Program-made: the position numbers and the translations under genes
Notes under the pieces: generated by a model
What the model was told of the DNA's origin: nothing
Databases searched by the model: none
What the model saw: the letters and a program-made list of their open reading frames with translations, nothing else
From: Clostridia bacterium
GTDB lineage: Bacteria > Bacillota > Clostridia > Christensenellales > UBA1242
DNA length: 34,567 nt
Assembly: GCA_900767835.1 (NCBI GenBank)
Contig: CAAGAO010000027.1
Location: 1-34,567, forward strand
Direction: 5' to 3'
In this document: one piece after another, positions 1 through 5,024 of the stretch
Position numbering within the stretch: position 1 is the first letter of the stretch
Layout: each line of letters begins with the position of its first letter

Positions 1-76
1 TAGACAAATAATCAAGTTGTGAACCCCAATATTTCCGCTTTTCAGCAAGTGTATATTTTTTATATTTTTTATTCAT
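1..76 (-). CDS. Partial small protein of the integrated element (3' end outside window)
   Basis: An open frame starts with ATG at 76-74 and runs off the left edge, so only 25 codons are visible. It begins MNKKYKKYTLAEKRKYW, a short lysine/tyrosine-rich start. A GAGG ribosome binding site lies about six bases upstream, and the frame follows a hairpin and the gene ending at 125, so it continues the leftward cassette. I do not recognise the family. The basic start resembles the other small basic proteins of this element. Function unknown; real gene fairly likely given the ribosome binding site. Confidence 0.5.
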   Translation of the reverse strand, partial: MNKKYKKYTLAEKRKYWGSQLDYLS

Positions 77-96
77 TTTTTCCTCGACTTTTAACA

Positions 97-119
97 AAAG
101 GCTTTATAAAAAAGCCTTT
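97..119 (-). terminator. Hairpin between two cassette genes, possible weak terminator or attenuator
   Basis: An 8-bp perfect stem (97-104 with 112-119) has a 7-nt A-rich loop. On the minus strand it is followed by TTTGTT rather than a clean T run. It sits just after the stop of the 125-445 gene and before the next start at 76, so it may only partly terminate leftward transcription. Confidence 0.45.
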
Positions 120-124
120 AAAAA

Positions 125-445
125 TTATTTTTCTATTAAAGTTAATGAAATTGGCACAGGTCTAACAGGATTAGTTCCGTATTGTACCAAAGAAAATTTT
201 ACTTTTACGTAATCTAAAAATTTAATCTTATCAAATGTTGGTTTATCTACTTCGTATTCACAAATAGTTCCGTTCTCAATGCCGGATACTTTATTTAAAT
301 CGTCTTCATCACAACTAATTACATTCACTAAACATTTCTCTGGAGTTGCTGGCCATATTTTGCCGTTTGCATCTGTCCTTCCTGCTTTTGCTTCTTTTAT
401 ATATTTTCCTAAAACGATTCCTAATTCTCTTATTGGTTTTTCCAT
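125..445 (-). CDS. Hypothetical 106-residue protein of the integrated element
   Basis: The protein has no signal peptide, membrane segment or cysteine cluster. Its C-terminal half (about residues 55-106) alternates charged and hydrophobic residues and looks beta-rich (for example FDKIKFLDYVKVKF). A GGAA ribosome binding site lies about ten bases before the ATG. It is read leftward like its neighbours and is separated from the upstream gene (722-1063) by about 275 non-coding bases with palindromes. I do not recognise a family. A small beta-barrel nucleic-acid-binding protein, common in small phages, would fit the size and pattern, but no diagnostic residue supports this. Confidence 0.6.
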   Translation of the reverse strand: MEKPIRELGIVLGKYIKEAKAGRTDANGKIWPATPEKCLVNVISCDEDDLNKVSGIENGTICEYEVDKPTFDKIKFLDYVKVKFSLVQYGTNPVRPVPISLTLIEK

Positions 446-534
446 ATTATTTATTTCCTTTTAACTATTTATTTTAATTTTTTACTTAATTTTTACTAAA
501 AAATGATATATTGACTAAAGGCGAACGTTAAAAT

Positions 535-550
535 GTAACGACGTCGTTAC
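535..550. repeat. Perfect 16-bp palindrome in a non-coding gap of the element
   Basis: GTAACGACGTCGTTAC equals its own reverse complement. It lies in the gap 446-721, which also holds an imperfect inverted repeat at 623-648 (ACTATT and GACT arms) and an 8-bp inverted repeat at 662-669/709-716. No gene with a ribosome binding site was seen in the gap. Such clustering suggests a protein-binding or replication/transfer site, but nothing identifies which. Confidence 0.6.
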
Positions 551-721
551 TAACTTAAAGTATTAGTCTTGTACTTACTACTTTATAATTCGTAAGGTTT
601 ACACTTCTATTTAATTGTTAAAACTATTGACTTTTAAGTCTTAATAGTATATTATTTAAATAATCAACCGAGCCCAAAAGGCAATTTAAAGATGGAAACG
701 TCACACGAGGTTGATTTTTTT

Positions 722-1063
722 TTATTTATGCTTTTTATTGTACTTACTAATTTGCTTACGTGTTTTCTTTGAAAACCTAAAATTAGATAAAGTTTTTTCA
801 CTAAATAAAGTATCCTTTTGCCAAAATGGCGGACTAATTCTTGTGGTTCGGTTATCTTGGCTTTTTTTATTAGGATTTTCTGGAACTGGATAAGTATCCA
901 AACCATCTTTTGTTTTTCTAGAATGAGTTATAATATTTGCTTTATAATTATGACCATATCTAGCAGTTATATATGCTGGATGTGGTTCTTTTTTATCTCC
1001 GTAATGTTTCGGATTATTATCAATTCTAAACTCATTCTTTCGCAAATATTTCTTTTGCATCAT
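722..1063 (-). CDS. Hypothetical basic 113-residue protein of the integrated element
   Basis: The protein is rich in Lys, Arg, Asn and His throughout, with a lysine-rich C-terminus (SKYNKKHK). It has no membrane segment and no recognisable domain. Its ATG overlaps the stop of the upstream 1060-1368 gene by four bases (ATGA), strong evidence of translational coupling and of both genes being real. With the next two genes upstream it forms a run of three small, very basic proteins, a composition seen in nucleic-acid-binding or virion-associated proteins. That role is inference only; the family is not recognised. Confidence 0.6.
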   Translation of the reverse strand: MMQKKYLRKNEFRIDNNPKHYGDKKEPHPAYITARYGHNYKANIITHSRKTKDGLDTYPVPENPNKKSQDNRTTRISPPFWQKDTLFSEKTLSNFRFSKKTRKQISKYNKKHK

Positions 1064-1368
1064 TTGCGCCTACCGGCAATGTAATATTGCTTCTTAGTAT
1101 AATAGTTTTTAATTCCAGCTCTTCCCATTTTTTTGCGTTTTGCAAACTTATGTATTTCACCACCAGGACCAACAACATACGTCATCTGTTTAATAGGATA
1201 TTCTTTAGAACTAGAACGATATGGTGTGTTAGCATATAATTTTTCTGAAATATACTTTCTGGTACGTCTTGTTGTTTTCCCAGAACGTGTTTTCACTGGC
1301 AACACTCTATATCTTTCATACTGATAACACTCTCTATTACTACATCCTTCACGATAATTGTTATTCAT
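1060..1368 (-). CDS. Hypothetical basic 102-residue protein of the integrated element
   Basis: The N-terminus contains two cysteines (CSNRECYQY), followed by a strongly basic middle (TRSGKTTRRTRKY) and a lysine-rich C-terminus. The start lies two bases after the stop of the 1371-1556 gene and the end overlaps the next gene by four bases, so it belongs to a tightly packed leftward operon. No family is recognised. The charge profile suggests DNA, RNA or polyanion binding; this is inferred from composition only. Confidence 0.6.
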   Translation of the reverse strand: MNNNYREGCSNRECYQYERYRVLPVKTRSGKTTRRTRKYISEKLYANTPYRSSSKEYPIKQMTYVVGPGGEIHKFAKRKKMGRAGIKNYYTKKQYYIAGRRK

Positions 1369-1370
1369 TT

Positions 1371-1556
1371 TTAATCACCAAACATTGTTTTTCTGGTTTT
1401 CTTTGCAGGTTTATTTAATCCGCGGTTATAACTCTCATAGACTTTACTATTTGGGTTCTTTTTGCCTCTTTCGATTTGACCTAAACGATATGCTAATTTT
1501 TCTGTTTCTGAATAACCTTGTCTACGTGTCCTATAAGTTCTTCTTTGTTTTGCCAT
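1371..1556 (-). CDS. Hypothetical basic 61-residue protein, small-phage-like
   Basis: The ATG is preceded by AGAGGA at good spacing. The protein starts MAKQRRTYRTRRQGYSETEK and continues with an AYRLGQIERGKKNPNSKVY stretch. I have an impression, not a search result, that this AYxxGxxxRGxxNPxSxV pattern occurs in short proteins of small gut phages or related elements. It is followed after two bases by the next gene of the cassette. About 300 structured non-coding bases lie upstream, so it may be the first gene of its own transcript or of a segment behind the tRNA-like element. Function unknown. Confidence 0.6.
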   Translation of the reverse strand: MAKQRRTYRTRRQGYSETEKLAYRLGQIERGKKNPNSKVYESYNRGLNKPAKKTRKTMFGD

Positions 1557-1637
1557 ACTTCTTCCTCTTATTTAGATTTTGGTTTATAGTTCCAATAAAC
1601 TTCAAAACAATATTCGCAACTATTGTTTCAATGGTAA

Positions 1638-1698
1638 GGCTAGCATTTGAATTAAACATTTATTTTTGAGGTGTAAAATGAAATTAAAACTGCTAGCC
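1638..1698. repeat. 8-bp inverted repeat GGCTAGCA/TGCTAGCC in the structured gap
   Basis: Perfect arms at 1638-1645 and 1691-1698 are separated by 45 bases. The right arm ends two bases from the 3' end of the tRNA-like sequence, so the two may form one structured RNA or one protein-binding region. The gap 1557-1855 carries no gene I can support. A short open stretch ends just before the 1556 start but has no usable start codon. Confidence 0.45.
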
Positions 1699-1700
1699 AA

Positions 1701-1776
1701 TGGCGAGTAGGTTTGTGGAATCGAACCACAATCTTGTAAATAAATCTCCAAATAAACAAGACTACCATATCTACTC
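1701..1776 (-). tRNA. tRNA-like sequence with encoded CCA, degenerate (no D-arm, enlarged anticodon loop)
   Basis: Read on the minus strand, this 76-nt stretch starts GAGTAGA and ends CCTACTC-G-CCA, giving six acceptor pairs plus one A-C mismatch and an encoded CCA end. A canonical T-arm is present (GTGG, loop TTCGATT, CCAC). A CTTGT/ACAAG stem stands where the anticodon stem should be, but its loop is 18 nt instead of 7 and contains a direct repeat of TTTATTT. A GGTAG D-loop-like motif is present but no D-stem forms, and two extra bases separate the T-stem from the acceptor. It is either a decayed phage tRNA or a tRNA mimic; no reliable anticodon can be assigned. Confidence 0.35.
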
Positions 1777-1782
1777 ACATTA

Positions 1783-1857
1783 TCCAGGGATATACAAGGG
1801 GAAAACCCTGGACTAATATTTTTCTCCGCCAGGAGGTGCGGAAGTGGCTACACCACT
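1783..1857 (-). other. Three consecutive hairpins upstream of the tRNA-like sequence
   Basis: Perfect stems are TCCAGGG/CCCTGGA (1783-1789 with 1806-1812), TCCGC/GCGGA (1825-1829 with 1838-1842) and AGTGG/CCACT (1843-1847 with 1853-1857). They follow one another directly after the 1856-2098 gene and before the tRNA-like sequence. The second hairpin also resembles coding sequence in a frame without a start, so a decayed gene end is the alternative. A structured leader RNA or a replication site is possible. Confidence 0.4.
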
Positions 1858-2098
1858 ATGTATGCTCAATGCCAGATATTGACATTTGTTGTTGCTTAAA
1901 ATCTGCTATACGATATACTTTTGTTGGTGTATTAAAACAACCAGTATAAACAGTCTTATATGGAACAGTGCAAACAACTCTTGCTTTGAACTGTGACACT
2001 GTTCCCGGTAGATTATGCTTTTGCATAAACTCTTTGGTTATATCAGACAAGATAAAAAAACTATCTTTCTGAACATAAAAATCACGTGCCTTTGCCAT
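1856..2098 (-). CDS. Hypothetical 80-residue protein of the integrated element
   Basis: The start is supported by a GAGGT ribosome binding site at about six bases, embedded in the end of the preceding 40-residue gene. The sequence is mixed alpha/beta with a central VVCTVPYKTVYTGCF stretch containing two cysteines. It has no signal peptide, no membrane segment and no domain I recognise. It is the last gene of the five-gene-scale leftward block that starts at 2998; after it comes the structured RNA-like region. Confidence 0.6.
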   Translation of the reverse strand: MAKARDFYVQKDSFFILSDITKEFMQKHNLPGTVSQFKARVVCTVPYKTVYTGCFNTPTKVYRIADFKQQQMSISGIEHT

Positions 2099-2101
2099 AA
2101 C

Positions 2102-2224
2102 TTACCTCACTTTCTTACTACAATATTGTGGAAAATCTATTGCAAATTGTTTAATGGAATCATATCTACAAGGACTTATTCCATTAATTAAACAATACTC
2201 TTTGTATATCTCATAACATTTCAT
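2102..2224 (-). CDS. Small 40-residue hypothetical protein
   Basis: The ATG at 2224 follows a strong GGAGGT ribosome binding site at about four bases, and the frame runs 40 codons to TAA at 2102. It overlaps the end of the upstream gene (2211-2501) by 14 bases and ends four bases before the next start, exactly the spacing expected of an operon gene. The protein begins MKCYEIYKEYCLINGISPC and has four cysteines (residues 3, 11, 19 and 35). Function and family are not recognised. Translation signals rather than similarity support the call. Confidence 0.6.
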   Translation of the reverse strand: MKCYEIYKEYCLINGISPCRYDSIKQFAIDFPQYCSKKVR

Positions 2225-2501
2225 ATCTACCTCCAAATATAAAATAATAATTAATTAAACCTAACAGTTCGTATATCTTACGTTCGCAAGTTCGCATAAC
2301 GTCAATTGAGTTATTAAGCGAATAACACAAGTCATTTAATTCGCCAGTCAATGCAACCAGCAAATGCTGTGTGTCTAAACCTTTATTTTGGTATTCAAAT
2401 ATTATCTTCCTATATGCTTTCTCATCTATAACTTCATTCAATCTTTCTTGCAGTTCTTCTGCTAACATATCTTGTTGCTCAAGACTTAACCTATTTTTCA
2501 T
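2211..2501 (-). CDS. Hypothetical helical 96-residue protein of the integrated element
   Basis: The start overlaps the stop of the upstream 2498-2998 gene by four bases (ATGA), implying translational coupling. The protein is charged and predominantly helical in appearance (MKNRLSLEQQDMLAEELQER, then EKAYRKIIFEYQN), with no membrane segment or metal motif. Position, second in the early leftward operon facing the repressor-like gene, suggests an early or regulatory element function, but no family is recognised. Confidence 0.6.
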   Translation of the reverse strand: MKNRLSLEQQDMLAEELQERLNEVIDEKAYRKIIFEYQNKGLDTQHLLVALTGELNDLCYSLNNSIDVMRTCERKIYELLGLINYYFIFGGRYEML

Positions 2502-2998
2502 TTTACACCTCTTAATTCTTCAATTTTGCCTTTTATATTTTTTTCCATATAATCTAAACAACGATTATAAGAATATGCTGAAACAATATCTAAATCAGAT
2601 GCTTTAGAGCCACAAATTTCTCTAGCAAGTCGGATTGTTTTACTAATATCTATCAACACTTCAATCGCCTTTTCGTTTTGTAATAGTTTGAGTTGTTGGT
2701 TTTCTTTTTCAACCAAATAATAATCGGATAGATAATTATTTGTGTTTGCCTTTTTCAATGCTTCTTCAAGTTCTTTAACAACTCCAGCAATTTTATTAAA
2801 AGTTATGGCAATTCTTCCCAAATCAATTAATGCTGACCTAATATTAAAATCACTCTGCAATTTATTTGCCTTACACAAAATATCATTGTAAAACATACAC
2901 AACTCATACGAACAAAATTCACAATTATAGAAAAAATCAAAATCACATTCTATCAATATTTGTTCTTCATCATTTATGTCTATATCTTTATCTTTCAT
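2498..2998 (-). CDS. Hypothetical 166-residue protein, first gene of the leftward operon
   Basis: The N-terminus is acidic, then a cysteine- and aromatic-rich stretch (Cys18, 26, 29, 34 and 42, including a CEFC motif) precedes a long helical, partly coiled-coil-like remainder. A GGAGG ribosome binding site stands just before the ATG. It is the first gene leftward of the divergent control region at 3000-3140 and opposes the XRE regulator, so it is probably repressed by that regulator as in phage lysogeny switches. The cysteines could bind a metal; no family is recognised. Confidence 0.6.
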   Translation of the reverse strand: MKDKDIDINDEEQILIECDFDFFYNCEFCSYELCMFYNDILCKANKLQSDFNIRSALIDLGRIAITFNKIAGVVKELEEALKKANTNNYLSDYYLVEKENQQLKLLQNEKAIEVLIDISKTIRLAREICGSKASDLDIVSAYSYNRCLDYMEKNIKGKIEELRGVK

Positions 2999-3019
2999 TT
3001 TTACACCTCCCCTTAAATT

Positions 3020-3073
3020 AATAGTTGTTTTATAACTATTTATATTTATAATATATGCCGTTTATAACTATTT
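3020..3073. promoter_or_regulatory. Divergent control region with repeated operator-like sites
   Basis: TTTATAACTATTT occurs exactly twice, at 3029-3041 and 3061-3073, 32 bp apart (about three helical turns). The first copy also forms half of an inverted repeat, AATAGTT (3020-3026) and AACTATT (3034-3040). The sites lie between the divergent starts of the 2998 gene and the XRE regulator at 3144, as expected for repressor binding. Confidence 0.5.
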
Positions 3074-3143
3074 GTCAACAATTTTAGTTACATATTGAAT
3101 ATTTTTTAAAAAAATAATAAAATTTTTAACTAGGAGGTTAAAA

Positions 3144-3476
3144 ATGAGATTAAAAGAATTAAGAATAAATAATAATATAACTCAAATAGAAGCGGCAAAA
3201 ATCGCAAACTGCAGTCAAAGCAATTACTCAAAATATGAATTAAACAAATTAAATCCGGATTTAAATACACTAATTAGGCTCGCAAATTACTACAATGTCA
3301 GCCTAGATTATTTATGTGACCGGGACTGGAGTAATAAAGCATATATTGAAGTATGGAAATTATCTGATGAGCAAAAAGCAAATATATATTTAATTGAACA
3401 ACTAAATAAATCTCAGAACTTAATAGCAAGTGGTTACCTATTACGCCTATTGCAAGAACAAAACAAAGCAATTTAA
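3144..3476 (+). CDS. XRE-family helix-turn-helix regulator (probable element repressor)
   Basis: Residues 1-60 form a typical HTH_3/XRE DNA-binding domain: RLKELRINNNITQIEAAKIA, then the recognition-helix region CSQSNYSKYE, and the usual ending LIRLANYYNVSLDYLCDR. The C-terminal 50 residues are helical and probably serve dimerisation; there is no peptidase (LexA/CI-type) domain. AGGAGG six bases before the ATG supports the start. It stands between the leftward gene cassette and the integrase and faces repeated 13-bp sites in its own promoter region. An autoregulated repressor controlling the leftward operon is the natural inference. Confidence 0.85.
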   Translation: MRLKELRINNNITQIEAAKIANCSQSNYSKYELNKLNPDLNTLIRLANYYNVSLDYLCDRDWSNKAYIEVWKLSDEQKANIYLIEQLNKSQNLIASGYLLRLLQEQNKAI

Positions 3477-3533
3477 TAAAAAATAAATCTCCACCGTATT
3501 ATATTTTTCAACATATAACACAAAGGAGAATTT

Positions 3534-3608
3534 ATGGAACAAATTGATTTTTTAAAATATAATGCAAAAAATTTTGAAAAAACAAGAAAATATAGAATTA
3601 ATACTTAA
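3534..3608 (+). CDS. Possible 24-residue leader peptide before the integrase
   Basis: ATG at 3534 follows AAAGGAG at ideal spacing and the frame closes after 24 codons (starting MEQIDFLKYNAKNFEKT). It ends 58 bases before the integrase start. The good ribosome binding site argues that ribosomes load here. It may be a leader peptide affecting integrase expression, or the remains of a longer gene. No known family. Confidence 0.35.
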   Translation: MEQIDFLKYNAKNFEKTRKYRINT

Positions 3609-3666
3609 AGGGTATAATGATTGTTCAAAAAATATATTAAAAAGTGTATCTTCAAAAGGAGAAGAT

Positions 3667-4662
3667 ATGCCACTAAAACTTTTAAAAGGCTCTATTCGTT
3701 ATAGAGAAAAAGAAAAATGTTACGAAGCAAGAATAACAATAAACTATAAACAAAAATCATTTTACTCAAAAAATAAAAACGAATGTATACGAAAAGCAAA
3801 TACATTCTACAAACTTAATTATAATAAATTACAAATTGAATATGATAACTCAATGTATTTCAATGACTGGCTGGATGTTTGGTTTAATATGTATAAAAGA
3901 CCAAAATTGAAAATAAGCACATTAATAAATATGGAAAGTGCAATTAATAAACATATTAGACCATATTTCAAAAACAAAAAACTAAATAGTATAAATGCAA
4001 TGATGATTGATGATTATCTCTCAACTATTAAAAATAGCCGACATAAAGAAACAGTTTCAACAATAGTTGCGGATATTATAAAAACCGCATATCAAAAAGA
4101 CTTAATAAAAAAGCCTATACACCTACAAATAACCAAATATAAACATAACAGAACTGAAGGCTATTGTTTAACAGAAGAACAACAAAGAACACTATTAGAA
4201 AATTTACAAAAAGTTAAGAATTCTGAACCAATACTTTTTGCATATTTAACAGGATGTAGAAAACATGGCGTATTTAATTTAACACCAGAAGATATAGATT
4301 TCAAAAATAAAAAAATACACATAAGGGAAACAAAAACTAAAACAAGTGATAGATATATTCCTATAACTGATAAATTAGATATATTTTTAAAATCATTAAA
4401 CTTAAAAAAATCACCCATATTCAAAATGAGTGATAGACAAATAAAAAATATGATAAATCAATTAAGTGCCTTATGTGGTTTTAGAATACATTTTAAAGAT
4501 ATGCGAACGACATATGCAACTAAATTAAGAGAATCCGACATACCCGCTGAGATGATAAAAAAATGGCTTGGACACTCAAGTTATTCAATTACTGAGAAAT
4601 ATTATATCAAACTATCCGAATCATTTGAAAACAAAGAGATTGAAAAACTGAACCAAATTTAA
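3667..4662 (+). CDS. Tyrosine recombinase (integrase) of the mobile element
   Basis: The integrase catalyses site-specific integration and excision of the element. I place the start at 3667 because AAAGGAG lies just upstream; the in-frame ATG at 3562 has no ribosome binding site. The 331-residue protein has an N-terminal AP2-like arm-binding segment (GSIRYREKEKCYEARITI), a SAM-like core-binding domain (about 60-160) and a catalytic domain. Likely catalytic residues are Arg198 (TGCRKHG), Lys in RETKTKTSDRY, Lys277 in the usual His position plus Arg280 (FKDMRTTYAT), His303 (WLGHSS) and nucleophile Tyr312 (ITEKYY). It ends near a tRNA-fMet gene, with tandem arm-type repeats just downstream. Length and motif order are normal for Gram-positive phage/ICE integrases. 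Confidence 0.9.
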   Translation: MPLKLLKGSIRYREKEKCYEARITINYKQKSFYSKNKNECIRKANTFYKLNYNKLQIEYDNSMYFNDWLDVWFNMYKRPKLKISTLINMESAINKHIRPYFKNKKLNSINAMMIDDYLSTIKNSRHKETVSTIVADIIKTAYQKDLIKKPIHLQITKYKHNRTEGYCLTEEQQRTLLENLQKVKNSEPILFAYLTGCRKHGVFNLTPEDIDFKNKKIHIRETKTKTSDRYIPITDKLDIFLKSLNLKKSPIFKMSDRQIKNMINQLSALCGFRIHFKDMRTTYATKLRESDIPAEMIKKWLGHSSYSITEKYYIKLSESFENKEIEKLNQI

Positions 4663-4664
4663 CT

Positions 4665-4686
4665 ACTACCCAGAATACTACCCAGA
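4665..4686. repeat. Tandem 10-bp repeats, probable integrase arm-type sites
   Basis: ACTACCCAGA occurs at 4665-4674 and 4677-4686, a 12-bp period, immediately after the integrase stop and about 100 bp from the tRNA 3' end. Short tandem repeats in this position are the usual arm-binding sites of tyrosine integrases. Role inferred from position. Confidence 0.55.
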
Positions 4687-4710
4687 AAAAGTATTAATTT
4701 AATAAAAAAG

Positions 4711-4729
4711 GTCACCTACGAGAGGTGAC
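4711..4729 (-). terminator. Terminator downstream of tRNA-fMet
   Basis: GTCACCT (4711-4717) pairs perfectly with AGGTGAC (4723-4729) around a 5-nt loop. On the minus strand the hairpin is followed by C and six T residues. It lies on the element side of the tRNA, so the element probably brought the terminator that now ends the tRNA transcript. Confidence 0.7.
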
Positions 4730-4782
4730 ACAACACAAAATATTGACGCAACTTTCAAAAAATATACAATATATTGTGCTAA

Positions 4783-4859
4783 TGGTTGCGGGGGCAGGAT
4801 TTGAACTTGCGACCTTCGGGTTATGAGCCCGACGAGCTTCCGAGCTGCTCTACCCCGCG
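4783..4859 (-). tRNA. Initiator tRNA-fMet (CAT), probable integration site
   Basis: This 77-nt gene includes an encoded CCA end. It has the initiator hallmarks: C1 opposite A72 (no Watson-Crick pair), acceptor CGCGGGG, three G-C pairs in the anticodon stem (GGGCTCATAACCC) and anticodon CAT. The D-arm, variable loop and T-loop (TTCAAAT) are normal. The T-stem is GCAAG with CCTGC, giving an A-C mismatch at the fourth pair where related bacteria have G-C. The 3' end faces the integrase, the standard arrangement for tRNA-targeted integration. A consensus promoter lies upstream and a terminator downstream. Confidence 0.95.
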
Positions 4860-4877
4860 ATATTTAAGTATGTAAAT

Positions 4878-4906
4878 AGTATATACATACTTTTTTTATT
4901 TGTCAA
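4878..4906 (-). promoter_or_regulatory. Sigma-A promoter of tRNA-fMet
   Basis: On the minus strand TTGACA (4901-4906) and TATACT (4878-4883) are separated by exactly 17 bp. The start would fall near 4871, about 12 bases before the mature tRNA 5' end at 4859. Confidence 0.8.
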
Positions 4907-4949
4907 CCCTTAAAGTGAAAATATTTTGTACAAATCTATATAAAAATGC

Positions 4950-4988
4950 AAAAAGTTGAAGAATTATATTTTTAATCTTCAACTTTTT
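4950..4988 (-). terminator. Terminator of valS (bidirectional shape)
   Basis: A 12-bp perfect stem (4950-4961 with 4977-4988, AAAAAGTTGAAG/CTTCAACTTTTT) has a 15-nt loop and T-rich flanks on both strands. It lies 37 bases after the valS stop at 5025. Confidence 0.75.
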
Positions 4989-5024
4989 AATATTTAATAA
5001 TTAGCAACCAAATATTAAAAATTA

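Noticed and set aside
1558..1683. Gene of about 42 codons upstream of the 1371-1556 gene
   Set aside because: Three frames are partly open but none has both a start codon and a ribosome binding site, and the region is dominated by inverted repeats and the tRNA-like sequence.
3562..3666. Longer integrase start at 3562
   Set aside because: No ribosome binding site there, and it overlaps a small frame with a good one. The start at 3667 has AAAGGAG at ideal spacing and gives a normal integrase N-terminus.
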